Source of the DNA: Paenibacillus farraposensis | Lineage (GTDB): Bacteria; Bacillota; Bacilli; Paenibacillales; Paenibacillaceae | Assembly (NCBI RefSeq): GCF_020736845.1 | Contig: NZ_JAFFQR010000064.1 | Span: forward strand, 255,696 to 319,695 | Direction: 5' to 3' | Length of the DNA: 64,000 nucleotides | Shown here: positions 7,057 to 15,130 of the stretch, piece by piece | Numbering within the stretch: the stretch's first letter is position 1 | Layout of the letters: each line of letters opens with the position of its first letter | Program-made: the position numbers and the translations under genes | The notes under the pieces: model-generated | The model's input: only the letters and a program-made list of their open reading frames with translations | Databases searched by the model: none | Told to the model about the DNA's origin: nothing

Positions 7057-8157
7057 TTATTTATAGGATTCTGCGATCGTATCCGTTGCAATGATAGCGT
7101 TGTACACATCCTCAGGGCTGACCGGGAATGGCATGTTGACCATTGTATCATTTGGTGCACAAGCGGATTCAGCCACTTGACGCCACTCGGCCTCAACAAA
7201 TTCCTCGACGCCCAAGTCACGAAGCGTCAATGGAAGACCTACATCTTTGACCAGCTTAATCACGGTTTCCAGTTCCTCTTTCGGTGCATTTTCCAGCACC
7301 AGCTGAGTCAACAGACCAAATGTAACCTTCTCGCCATGCTGTGCTTTGTGGAGCGAAGGAACAGCCGTCATACCGTTATGAATAGCGTGTGCTGCTGCCA
7401 AGCCGCCTGATTCCGCACCGACACCACTCAAATAAATGGTCGCCTCAATCGTATCCTCCACCGCACGGGTGTATACTTTACGATCTACGGCGCGTTTGGC
7501 CTTCACTGCATTTTCCAGCAGCGTTTCATAGCAAAGACGAGCAAGTCCCAGTCCTGTAGTGGAAGGCTTGTTCAGAACCAGGTTGTTCCCATTGGATTGA
7601 TAGCAAGCCCGCGCTTCAAAATAAGTCGCCAGCGCATCACCGATTCCAGCCGCAAAGAAACGTGCAGGCGCTGCTGACAGAATGCCCGTATCTGCCAGTA
7701 CAACGTCTGGATTCGTAGGCAGAAACAAATATTCATCAAAGGAGCCGTCCTTTTTATATATAACCGCAAGCGCAGTACAAGGGGCATCCGTAGAAGCTAT
7801 CGTTGGGAAAATAACGACCGGCAGCTTTTCATAATAAGCAGTTGCCTTGGCGGTATCCAGCGTTTTACCTCCGCCAATCCCTATAATAATATTCGAGCCA
7901 TGCTTGCGCACCAATTCACGATTACGCTCGATTTCTTCTTTTGTACATTCATACTGGAATTTCTCGAAAACCGCCTGATTACCGGCTGCTTCAATCGAAG
8001 CGCCAGCCTCCTTTTTCGCCCGTTCAAGAATAAACTCATCACAAATAACAAAGGCTTTATCGCCATAATCCTTAAAGTAGTCATTTAATGATGAGAGCAG
8101 ATTTTGACCGGAAATGAATTGTTTGGGTGAAGTAACGGACCTTACAACGTTTGACAT
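7057..8157 (-). CDS. gldA: Glycerol dehydrogenase (NAD+, zinc-dependent)
   Basis: Oxidises glycerol to dihydroxyacetone with NAD+, and works on related diols. The 366 residues match GldA length. The N-terminal nucleotide-binding half has IIIGIGGGKTLDTAKA; the zinc site is in GIGDALATYFEA (Asp), AAAHAIHNGM (His) and KAQHGEKV (His). The TIASTDAPCTALAVIY stretch is also typical of this branch of the iron/zinc alcohol-dehydrogenase family. AGGAGGAATTTAC precedes the ATG. It is single, with no dihydroxyacetone kinase beside it, and lies downstream of a GNAT gene with a gap of about 130 bases that shows no terminator, so read-through is possible. Confidence 0.95.
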   Translation of the reverse strand: MSNVVRSVTSPKQFISGQNLLSSLNDYFKDYGDKAFVICDEFILERAKKEAGASIEAAGNQAVFEKFQYECTKEEIERNRELVRKHGSNIIIGIGGGKTLDTAKATAYYEKLPVVIFPTIASTDAPCTALAVIYKKDGSFDEYLFLPTNPDVVLADTGILSAAPARFFAAGIGDALATYFEARACYQSNGNNLVLNKPSTTGLGLARLCYETLLENAVKAKRAVDRKVYTRAVEDTIEATIYLSGVGAESGGLAAAHAIHNGMTAVPSLHKAQHGEKVTFGLLTQLVLENAPKEELETVIKLVKDVGLPLTLRDLGVEEFVEAEWRQVAESACAPNDTMVNMPFPVSPEDVYNAIIATDTIAESYK

Positions 8158-8289
8158 GTAAATTCCTCCTCAGCTTTGACTCATACCAAAATGAATAGCC
8201 ATTTCAGCATGTGACAACCTAACTATAAACCTCTTCTTACCCTATTAAAAGGCTTGTATGGAATCTTTTATGAACAAATTGTGTATCCA

Positions 8290-8844
8290 TCACTCCATCA
8301 CAGCCGAATTCCATTCAGAGTACAGGATTCCCATCATGATGCGATCATAGCTGCTACCATCGCGCAAAACAGCGGAACGAACCCTGCCCTCAAGCTGGAA
8401 ACCTGCTTTTTGGTAGGTCCGGATAGCCTGATCATTGTATTCAATGACATCCAGCCCGACCCGGTTCAAATTTAGTTCATTAAAGGCATAACGAAGAATA
8501 AGACGCACTGCTTCAACCCCGTAACCTTTACCACGATATTCCCTGTTACCTATGCCGATTGCCAGCTGTCCGATTCGATTGTTCCACTCAATCCCATGTA
8601 TGGCAACAAATCCGATCAAGACATCATCTGCCAAGGTTCTTAACCGAAAATAAATTTCATTAGAGCTTGGAGCCCCTTCTGCTTCCATCTGCTTCAGCGT
8701 ATAAGGAAGAGCCAAATCCGTATCTACATTTCGGAGGTACTCCGCATCCTCTCCCCATTTGAGCATTACCTCCGCATCCTCTTCCCTGACTGCAGCCAGT
8801 TTAATTCGTTCGCCATAAAATAAATTTTTAATCTTCATAGACAC
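8290..8844 (-). CDS. GNAT acetyltransferase, RimJ/RimL type
   Basis: Transfers an acetyl group from acetyl-CoA to an amine; the substrate is unknown. The 184 residues hold one GNAT domain, with the CoA-binding loop in the GNREYRGKGYGVEAVRLILRYAF stretch (about 100-122) and the C-terminal YQKAGFQLEGRVRSAVLRDG motif that marks the RimJ/RimL-like group. The start is either GTG 8844 (five bases from AGGAG) or the ATG two codons later, at eleven bases. It lies upstream of gldA on the same strand but shows no functional tie to it. Confidence 0.88.
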   Translation of the reverse strand: MSMKIKNLFYGERIKLAAVREEDAEVMLKWGEDAEYLRNVDTDLALPYTLKQMEAEGAPSSNEIYFRLRTLADDVLIGFVAIHGIEWNNRIGQLAIGIGNREYRGKGYGVEAVRLILRYAFNELNLNRVGLDVIEYNDQAIRTYQKAGFQLEGRVRSAVLRDGSSYDRIMMGILYSEWNSAVME

Positions 8845-9204
8845 TTCATCTCCTGTTGTACTTTTTATCCGTTTTTTTCATCACAACCGTCATATTATAA
8901 AATCACCGCGATATAAGCTCCCCTTTATGAATTCAGTGTATAAATTTTATAAGACAATCGAACATAACACAATCCGCGTATCACAAACACCATCTACATT
9001 CAATTTTATAGAAAACATATCTTCCCTCAACCATTCAATTTCCTGAATGCTCAAAAAAAAGACCTTGCAGCCGCAAGGTCTTTGCTAATCAAAATATTTA
9101 AACAGCATAGCAAGGATGTTATAAGAATATCGGTAAAATATGTAGAATCTTTAAAATTCAATAAGCAAAAATATCCCATTTTATTTATAAACTCGTGAAT
9201 ATAT
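8845..9204. other. AT-rich spacer with an isolated terminator hairpin
   Basis: About 360 bases without a gene. The stem AAAGACCTTGC/GCAAGGTCTTT at 9058-9083, with eight T on the minus strand, is a perfect terminator. It is not directly behind any gene I can identify: the next minus-strand gene upstream already has its own terminator at 9205-9245. A short untranslated transcript from about 9090-9200 is possible, but I see no clear promoter. Confidence 0.5.
9058..9083 (-). terminator. Orphan Rho-independent terminator
   Basis: Eleven-base-pair perfect stem with a four-base loop and eight T in a row on the minus strand. No gene ends here. Confidence 0.7.
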
Positions 9205-9245
9205 AAAAAAATCGCCACTGCCTCCGGCTACAGGAGCAGTGGCGA
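9205..9245 (-). terminator. Terminator of the SleB-type gene
   Basis: Arms TCGCCACTGC / GCAGTGGCGA extended by TCC/GGA, with T7 on the minus strand. It lies 24 bases past the stop of the hydrolase gene. Confidence 0.85.
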
Positions 9246-9268
9246 CTAACAAGTTATTAGTTTATGAG

Positions 9269-9922
9269 TTAATTCGTAAACGTGTGCCGGCCGAGCGAAA
9301 TGACAGCCGGACGGCTTTTGCTCCAAGTAGCTGTAGCAATCGCCGGATTATAATAATATAAGGCCCCGTTCGTCGGATCGGCACCATTCAGCGCCTGTCT
9401 TGCCGCACGGTATGCGGTCTTGTTGGGCTTCAGATGGTATTGACCATCCTGTACAGCGGTAAACTGGCCTGGCTGCAAAATAACGTCCGGAATCGAGCTT
9501 GGAAATTCACTGGACTGTACACGGTTTAAGACGACAGCACCGACAGCCACCTGTCCTTCAAACGATTCTCCGCGCGCTTCGGAATAAATGATCCGGGCCA
9601 ACTGTTCCAAAGCTGTTTGGCGTACCCTTCCAAAGGAATCGAGCTTGGTTTGTGTTGCAGCCCCTGCTACACCATCAGGCGTTAGCCCATGATCTCGTTG
9701 AAAGCGGGCCACTGCTTTGCGGGTCAAAGAGCCATAGTATCCCGTAAAACCGGCTTTAAAATAACCGAGCGAATGCAGCTGTTGTTGAAGCTCCAGTACC
9801 CGATCACTCTGAACCCCTATCTTCAAAGCTGATGATTGGGCTTGTGCTTGTCCTGGTGTGACTGATAAGACAGTACCCAGCATACATGCACAGGACAGGA
9901 GTAAAACAGATAATTTTTTCAT
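9269..9922 (-). CDS. Secreted SleB/CwlJ-type cell-wall (spore cortex) hydrolase
   Basis: Probably a lytic transglycosylase-like enzyme acting on cortex or cell-wall peptidoglycan. The 217-residue form has a signal peptide (KKLSVLLLSCACMLGTVLSV, cleavage near AQA), a peptidoglycan-binding repeat (VLELQQQLHSLGYFKAGFTG...AVARFQRDHGL, about 35-90), and the Hydrolase_2 domain (LARIIYSEARGESFEGQVAV, about 107 to the end) with its catalytic Glu. The start at 9922 is preferred over 9946 because GAGGAGG lies between them. Domain order matches SleB. No ypeB follows, so it may be an accessory paralogue rather than the main germination enzyme. Confidence 0.85.
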   Translation of the reverse strand: MKKLSVLLLSCACMLGTVLSVTPGQAQAQSSALKIGVQSDRVLELQQQLHSLGYFKAGFTGYYGSLTRKAVARFQRDHGLTPDGVAGAATQTKLDSFGRVRQTALEQLARIIYSEARGESFEGQVAVGAVVLNRVQSSEFPSSIPDVILQPGQFTAVQDGQYHLKPNKTAYRAARQALNGADPTNGALYYYNPAIATATWSKSRPAVISLGRHTFTN

Positions 9923-10360
9923 ATTCCAGACAACCTCCTCTTTCATGTTCTGTCCGGTACAGCTATTCCGGCCTGCACAACTCAGGGGCGTTTATCCGAT
10001 CATGTTTTCTCTGCTATAGCTTTTGGCCTGCTGCGGAAAGACGCGTTGCTATATTATGGAATCGGACCATGCTTCTTTCAACGTCCGTTGCAGTATACCA
10101 CAGCCCGCAATTACGTATCATCCGGCTCTGGTCCTAAGACTACAACAGCAAACAAAACGCTGACCCCAAAGGGGGTAATACGTCGTAGAGAAAAAAAACC
10201 GGTTCTATCTACACTTGAATACGTGACTTTTTTCGCTATTTTTCGCCTTCTGCTTGCCGAAATCTTAAGTGTCCATGCACACCTGTATAGGCGAATACAT
10301 AGAGTAGGATAGCTATGCGATATCAAAATCTGGAAAATACAGAAAGGCAGGAAACGGCAC
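9923..10360. other. Divergent spacer between the hydrolase and cupin genes
   Basis: About 440 bases that should hold both divergent promoters. Open frames here are short and lack ribosome sites. I see no convincing SigA boxes, which would fit use of a sporulation sigma factor, but I cannot assign one. A CCCCAAAGGGGG palindrome at about 10164-10175 could be a protein site. Confidence 0.4.
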
Positions 10361-11026
10361 GTGAATGCTTATGTGGATTACACCTCTCCCTCCGTACAAT
10401 TTACCTATGATTTAAGCAACAATGTCTTGTTTCAAAAGGATGCGCAAAACTCGATTAACGAGCTTTCAATCCAGCAACTGAATACGCTGGCCAATGTATC
10501 ATTGCTAGAGATCCGTCTCAGTACGGCAAATGTGATAGAGCCCCATTACCATCAAAATGCCACAGAGCTGGTATATTGTATCTCGGGAGCAGTAACGGTC
10601 TCGCTGATTAATCCGTTCACTCGCGAATTGAAGCATTTCCCGATTACACCCGGTCAGGTCGCTAACGTCCCGCAGGGATGGTGGCATTATCTTGTTGCAA
10701 CGATGGACAACACTCATTTACTGACGATATTTAATGCACCTGTCCCTGAATTTATCCTTGGTTCCGATATCTTGCGCTTAACGCCAAGCAATATTCTGGC
10801 TCATACGTACTGCCTGAATGAGAATCAAATTCAAGAGGCGCTCAGCCCTCTTAAAAAGCCCATCCTCATCGGTCCTCCCAAGGACTCCAAGTATCGGCCG
10901 CCCCGAAAACCAGGGATACATGTAAGGCTTGCCGATGCTTCATCCCATAATCAGGCCGCCCTTGAAAGAAGCTGCGCATATACGCACGGATACCCCGGTT
11001 TTTCCTCTAACCCCTATCAAAATTAG
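10361..11026 (+). CDS. Cupin-domain protein (germin/oxalate-decarboxylase-like)
   Basis: A single cupin barrel at about residues 45-140 of 221: PHYHQNATELVYCISGAVTV supplies the two His and the Glu of the metal site, and GQVANVPQGWWHYLV the third His. The C-terminal 75 residues are proline- and basic-rich (KPILIGPPKDSKYRPPRKPG) and look unstructured. There is no signal peptide. The start is GTG behind AAAGGCAGGA. It resembles spherulin/germin-type cupins, some of which are spore-coat linked; with a SleB-type gene, a YjcZ peptide and Sm-like spore-type genes next door, a sporulation role is plausible but inferred. No enzyme activity can be named. Confidence 0.75.
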   Translation: MNAYVDYTSPSVQFTYDLSNNVLFQKDAQNSINELSIQQLNTLANVSLLEIRLSTANVIEPHYHQNATELVYCISGAVTVSLINPFTRELKHFPITPGQVANVPQGWWHYLVATMDNTHLLTIFNAPVPEFILGSDILRLTPSNILAHTYCLNENQIQEALSPLKKPILIGPPKDSKYRPPRKPGIHVRLADASSHNQAALERSCAYTHGYPGFSSNPYQN

Positions 11027-11139
11027 ACTTGGTTCTGTCCAAAGCCAAAGCTCCAGAGAAGCCTCTTTTCCTGTATGTTCGCCGTTACCATTCGGCCCTT
11101 CTGCTCATACAATGCGAATGTACAAGAGGGGGTGATGGA

Positions 11140-11370
11140 ATGGACGCTTATTACAACTGCATGAGATGTATGCACAAAAAGGTGCGTATTCTAACGATGG
11201 ACGGAAAACAGTACGTAGGAACTATTATGGATGTCGATCGTCATAATGTGTACTTAAAACCCGAGTCAAAAGGTTGTGTACGAACATCCGGCTTTTATCC
11301 TTACTACGGATTTAATGAGCAAATCATAACTTTGAGCCTGTTCACCTTGCTTGCAATAGCCTTAATTTAA
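11140..11370 (+). CDS. Small Sm-like protein (76 aa), possibly spore-related
   Basis: The ATG at 11140 is chosen because AGAGGGGGTGAT lies just upstream; the longer frame has no ribosome site. KKVRILTMDGKQYVGTIMDV followed by DRHNVYLKPES is an Sm-like/DUF2642-like beta pattern, shared in outline with the gene at 11859. The last 15 residues are hydrophobic (IITLSLFTLLAIALI), and a CMRCMHK pair of cysteines is near the start. The function is unknown. A hairpin after it ends the transcript. Confidence 0.6.
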   Translation: MDAYYNCMRCMHKKVRILTMDGKQYVGTIMDVDRHNVYLKPESKGCVRTSGFYPYYGFNEQIITLSLFTLLAIALI

Positions 11371-11429
11371 TCCTTGATTCGTCTCATGCCCTGTACGCAC
11401 ATGTCAAGCACCTCATATGACAGCTGTCT

Positions 11430-11459
11430 AGCCCGGCACAGATTGTGTCAGGGCTTTGT
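11430..11459 (+). terminator. Probable terminator
   Basis: AGCCC/GGGCT stem with an inner ACA/TGT pairing and a short T run (GGGCTTTGT). A second, longer inverted repeat encloses it: GCACCTCA at about 11408 and TGAGGTGC at about 11471. Confidence 0.5.
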
Positions 11460-11514
11460 ACACTGCGATTTGAGGTGCATTATCATATTAACCATCCGGC
11501 TTATTCTAAAATGA

Positions 11515-11553
11515 TTAAACCCCTCACCGGTTATATACCAATGAAGGGTTTAA
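11515..11553 (-). terminator. Probable terminator of the YjcZ-type gene
   Basis: Arms TTAAACCCCTCA / TGAAGGGTTTAA (one mismatch) starting 16 bases past the stop of the minus-strand peptide gene. The T run is only moderate. Confidence 0.55.
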
Positions 11554-11568
11554 CCTACTCAATTCAAT

Positions 11569-11688
11569 TTAGACCCATAAAGACTTGGTGATGATGACCA
11601 GAAGGATGAACAATACAAGAATAGCACCTGTTGATGTCCAAACACCTGGGTATCCTCCGCCGCCATAACCTCTTTCGCTTTCACTCAT
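11569..11688 (-). CDS. YjcZ-family sporulation peptide (39 aa)
   Basis: A very short gene with AGGAGGAAC before the ATG. The product has a glycine/tyrosine N-terminus (ERGYGGGGYPGVW) and one hydrophobic helix (GAILVLFILLVIITKSLWV). Gly-Tyr-rich head plus ILVLFILLVII is the hallmark of the YjcZ/YuzJ family of Bacillales, small membrane peptides usually made during sporulation. The exact role is unknown. It is transcribed away from its neighbours and sits between the two Sm-like small genes. Confidence 0.85.
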   Translation of the reverse strand: MSESERGYGGGGYPGVWTSTGAILVLFILLVIITKSLWV

Positions 11689-11858
11689 GGATAAGTTCCT
11701 CCTTTAACTCAGGGTACAACATAGCTTATGTACTGAGTGTCCTTGTGGACCGGGCTTTTTGGCAATGTTGTGATACTTTCCGTTTATGGGCAGCAGCCTA
11801 CACCCTTTCTGGGCAGGAGCATACGATACATCATAACTAATCTTAAGGAGTGAAGCGA

Positions 11859-12125
11859 TTGAATTCGAATCAAGCGTTCAGTTACAGCGCCAATCAGCCT
11901 TTTCCCCATCACCTTACCCCTCACCATGTGGTGGTATACCCTGTAGACCCATGCGTAGTTGAAGCATTGAGAGCAGCGACCGGCAAATATGTTGTACTTG
12001 AGACAACACGCGGCAGAATTGAGGGATGCGTGCTGGATTGTAAGCCTGACCATGTCGTTTTGGATGTATTCGGAAAAAAATTCTTTGTCCGTATCTGCGA
12101 AATCGTATGGATTGTGCCCCATTGA
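11859..12125 (+). CDS. DUF2642/YuzF-like small protein (88 aa)
   Basis: The C-terminal two thirds (VVEALRAATGKYVVLETTRG, then RIEGCVLDCKPDHVVLDVFG) fit the DUF2642 family, small Sm-fold-like proteins of spore-formers (YuzF), several of which are coat-associated. The N-terminal 25 residues are His/Pro/Tyr rich. TTG at 11859 is taken as start, since AAGGAG is eight bases before it; a GTG at 11850 overlaps the ribosome site itself. The function is unknown; the context supports a spore role. Confidence 0.65.
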   Translation: MNSNQAFSYSANQPFPHHLTPHHVVVYPVDPCVVEALRAATGKYVVLETTRGRIEGCVLDCKPDHVVLDVFGKKFFVRICEIVWIVPH

Positions 12126-12137
12126 ACGATCAGACAA

Positions 12138-12180
12138 CACAAATCCTCGCGTATCCTATCCAGATAAGCGAGGATTTATT
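12138..12180. terminator. Bidirectional terminator
   Basis: AAATCCTCGC / GCGAGGATTT, extendable to CACAAATCC...GGATTTATTGTG. It lies between the convergent DUF2642-like gene and the GH25 gene. Confidence 0.75.
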
Positions 12181-12193
12181 GTGATGCATCCTG

Positions 12194-13750
12194 TTATTCA
12201 AGTTCTGCCGCCAGTGAAGCACGCAGTTCATCTATCGTTCCGTTATATTCATCCAAATCCACTGCACCATTAATACCCGGAACACTTCCGGTGCTGCTGT
12301 ATTGCCAAGCCCACCAGCTGTTCCAGGCTGGAACTGCCGTTGGCTTTTGAGTAGTGCTGTATCTGGCTACCCAAAGTTTATACACAGAAAATGTAGGGTC
12401 AAACTTGGAGGCAAACACATTGCCCGTATATACAATGGGCTGACGTCCGGTAAGCCTCTTCACTTCATCCAAAAATGCATGAGCCACTTCATTAATTTGT
12501 ACTGTACTTATACCTTTGGGATTATTCTCATAATCCATCACAAGCGGCAGATCCAGCCGGCCCCCTGCTGATTCTATAGCTCTGGCAAAATTAGCAGCTT
12601 CCTGACGTGCTCCATCTACAGTAGTCGCGTTCAAAAAGTGATAAGCGCCAACCAATATGTTGGCATCTCTGGCTCCCTGGACATTCACTAAAAATTGATT
12701 ATCTTGATATTTTGTCCCTTCCGTTGCTTTAATAAAAGCGAAAGTCTTGCCTGACGCCGCCACTTGCTGCCAATCGATACTGCCATTATAGTGGGAGACG
12801 TCAATTCCCTGTGCATGACCGTTAGAAGCAATGGTTGGCTCAGCAGGCGAAGTAGATGTAACAGGCTCGGTAGGTGTAGGTGCCGTTTCATCTGATTTCT
12901 GATCCAATGCTATAACAACCTTACCGTCATCGGCATTCTGTACATGATAAGAGGTGCTGCTATTCAGATCGATCACAATACGTACTGAAGCCGGGCTTGT
13001 ACTAAAGATAGAGTATCTGACCTGTGTCACATCCGGATCATCGGTGACTGAAAAAGCTCCTTGTCCGCCTCTATCCAATGGTTGAGATGATAGAAAATCA
13101 TTAGAAAGTTTGGCATCAGGAATGTCTGCGACAATACGGTCTGCGTTAGTTAACGTAGTTACTTTGGGGGTTACTTTTCCATTCACCGCAATGGTTAGCT
13201 GATGATTAGTGAAGCTGATTTGGCTAATCACCGCACCTGTACTCTCCTCTGCATTCGCAGCAGTCTGAGTGGCGGAGCTGCCGCGCGAAGACTCGCTTTT
13301 TCCGCTAGAAGTAGATGGAGTAGTCAGGAGCACAGTTTTAAGCTCATTGTTCCAGGTCACACCCAACCCGGTCTGTTCAGATACAAAACGAAGCGGAACA
13401 TAAGTCGTCCCTCCCGTCAGCAGCGGGGCTACGGCCAATCCCATTTGCTGACCGTTAACAGTGGCGATGGGGTTGTTCACCTGAAGACTGAGATTCTGAT
13501 TCTTATTTTGATTCTTTATCGTTACAGTACCTGTCTTGGCTTCCCAATTGACCTTATAGCCTAATTCCTCCACAATGAGACGCAGAGGGACCAGCACATT
13601 ACCTTTTACTTCCTGAATCTGTGCTCCCTTGGCGGCGCCTATATCTTTGCCATCCAACTGTATATGCGCACTTGAAGATGCAGCCTGACTTTCTCCCTGA
13701 AATGCAAGCAGAAACAAAAACAAAAAAGCAAACCAACGAATATTCTTCAT
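12194..13750 (-). CDS. Secreted GH25 muramidase with copper-amine-oxidase-N and AMIN domains
   Basis: A 518-residue wall-acting protein. Order: signal peptide (KNIRWFAFLFLFLLAFQ), two copper-amine-oxidase-N-type repeats (VLVPLRLIVEELGYKVNW and TYVPLRFVSEQTGLGVTW, about 30-140), a Ser-rich linker, an AMIN domain (about 170-280: TIAVNGKVTPKVTTL...RIVADIPDAKL), a Thr/Pro linker, then GH25 (HAQGIDVSHYNGSIDWQQV to the end) with LVMDYE. AMIN and amine-oxidase-N domains are common wall-targeting parts in Paenibacillus. The start at 13750 is chosen as the first Met before the signal peptide, after GGTAGGG. The GH25 half is clearly related to the phage endolysin at 919-1779. Confidence 0.92.
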   Translation of the reverse strand: MKNIRWFAFLFLFLLAFQGESQAASSSAHIQLDGKDIGAAKGAQIQEVKGNVLVPLRLIVEELGYKVNWEAKTGTVTIKNQNKNQNLSLQVNNPIATVNGQQMGLAVAPLLTGGTTYVPLRFVSEQTGLGVTWNNELKTVLLTTPSTSSGKSESSRGSSATQTAANAEESTGAVISQISFTNHQLTIAVNGKVTPKVTTLTNADRIVADIPDAKLSNDFLSSQPLDRGGQGAFSVTDDPDVTQVRYSIFSTSPASVRIVIDLNSSTSYHVQNADDGKVVIALDQKSDETAPTPTEPVTSTSPAEPTIASNGHAQGIDVSHYNGSIDWQQVAASGKTFAFIKATEGTKYQDNQFLVNVQGARDANILVGAYHFLNATTVDGARQEAANFARAIESAGGRLDLPLVMDYENNPKGISTVQINEVAHAFLDEVKRLTGRQPIVYTGNVFASKFDPTFSVYKLWVARYSTTQKPTAVPAWNSWWAWQYSSTGSVPGINGAVDLDEYNGTIDELRASLAAELE

Positions 13751-13893
13751 ATGTACCCTACCATTCTCTAAATTTTCGCTTATCATTCTATAATCTATGA
13801 TCCTTCGACTCTTTTATTTGGATAGACGCGAACAGGAGATAAAAAGTTACGATTAGTTTAGCATATATTTCAGACTTACTCATTCACTATACT

Positions 13894-13926
13894 AAAAAAA
13901 CGCCGCCTGCAATACAGCAGGCAGCG
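13894..13926 (-). terminator. Terminator of the yeiH-like gene
   Basis: CGCCGCCTGC / GCAGGCAGCG stem with a six-base loop and T7 on the minus strand, 60 bases past the yeiH stop. Confidence 0.8.
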
Positions 13927-13986
13927 TCCTATCGGCTTTTTTACTAGCATTTAGAGTACATAAAAATAAAGATTCTCCCTCTTAAA

Positions 13987-15012
13987 TCACACGGTGAAAA
14001 AGGTGACGCCTGCAAGGATGATCGAAGTGACAGACAGCACCAGCAAGGGAAGCAGTGCTTTCTCCCGCAAAGCCTTGAAGCTTACATTCAGCCCCATGCC
14101 CACCATAGCCATCGTGAGCATAAATGTAGTAGCCTGAGAAAGCCCGTTCATCAGACTGGAAGGAACTGCTATATATTTCCCGAAAACATAGCTGCCCAGC
14201 ATGCTTGTAACGATAAAGCCAATGAGGAACCAGGGAAACGCCACTTTTGCATCCGGGCGGAGTTTTCCCGTGCATTTCATCCAGTACATTAAAATAAAGC
14301 TGAGTGGTATTAGCAAAAACACACGCCCCAGTTTGGCTAATAAAGCCACTGCAAGAGCATTCTGTCCGGCAGGAGCCGCAGCCAGGGCCACATGCGCAAT
14401 TTCATGCAAGCTGCTGCCTGACCAGACGCCGTATTGCATATCCGTCAAAGGAACCCAGGGGCGTAGTACTGTAAATAAAATAGAAAAGACGGTTCCAACC
14501 AAGGCGATGAGCCCAACTCCAATGGCCGTATCCTCATCTTTGGATTTCAGCAGGGGAGAAACAGCCGCAATGGCTGCTGCACCGCATACTCCTGTGCCAA
14601 TACCGAGAAGAAGCGACAGGGAAGCATCCGCCTTAAAGCGTTTGGCCAGCCCAATCGTAAGCAGAATCGCAAATACAACAATGCCTGCATCACGCAGGAG
14701 CAGCCCCAGCCCTTGATGAAGAATAACATCCATATTGAGCTTCAGCCCATAGAGTACAATAGCTCCTCGCAGCAATTGTTTGGCCGAAATCTCTACCCCC
14801 GGGCGCACAGCTTCAGGATAGCCCCACAGCTGCCGGTACAAGACAGCGAGAAACATGGCGCAAGCCAATGGGCCTACATAATGAAAGCCTGGCAATTCAT
14901 TCAGCGCGTATCCCGCCAACGCGAATATCATCGTTAACACGATGCCTAATACACATCGGATATATCGCTCCCTATTGGATAATAAATTGATCTGTTTTGA
15001 ATGACTGTTCAA
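13987..15012 (-). CDS. YeiH-family (UPF0324) membrane transporter, putative sulfate exporter
   Basis: A 341-residue protein with about ten membrane segments. Family signatures include LLRGAIVLYGLKLNMDVILH, GIGTGVCGAAAIAAVSPLLK, WSGSSLHEIAHVALAAA and GLSQATTFMLTMAMVGMGLN. YeiH proteins are annotated as sulfate/sulfite exporters; the substrate is not firmly established. TTG at 15012 is taken as start because GGAGG lies eight bases before it inside the longer frame; the earlier ATGs lack a site. It is divergent from a LysR gene across a roughly 120-base control region with a 10-bp inverted repeat, the classic regulator-target pair. Confidence 0.9.
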   Translation of the reverse strand: MNSHSKQINLLSNRERYIRCVLGIVLTMIFALAGYALNELPGFHYVGPLACAMFLAVLYRQLWGYPEAVRPGVEISAKQLLRGAIVLYGLKLNMDVILHQGLGLLLRDAGIVVFAILLTIGLAKRFKADASLSLLLGIGTGVCGAAAIAAVSPLLKSKDEDTAIGVGLIALVGTVFSILFTVLRPWVPLTDMQYGVWSGSSLHEIAHVALAAAPAGQNALAVALLAKLGRVFLLIPLSFILMYWMKCTGKLRPDAKVAFPWFLIGFIVTSMLGSYVFGKYIAVPSSLMNGLSQATTFMLTMAMVGMGLNVSFKALREKALLPLLVLSVTSIILAGVTFFTV

Positions 15013-15074
15013 GGTGACTCCCTCCAATTCTACATGCATCCAGCTTAATATGTATTTTGTCATAAGAAAAATAA

Positions 15075-15114
15075 TTCATTATAATAATGATAATAAGCAA
15101 ATACTTATAATGAA
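15075..15114. promoter_or_regulatory. Inverted repeat in the yeiH/lysR divergent region
   Basis: TTCATTATAA and TTATAATGAA are perfect mirror arms 20 bases apart, and each holds a TATAAT-like hexamer. They could be the LysR-type operator, the two divergent -10 boxes, or both. LysR regulators normally bind such dyads to control the neighbouring gene and themselves. Confidence 0.6.
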
Positions 15115-15130
15115 CTTGGAGGGATAGGCT

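Noticed and set aside
11784-12140. 118-codon minus-strand frame over the DUF2642-like gene
   Set aside because: The plus-strand gene has family similarity and a ribosome site; the minus frame has neither.
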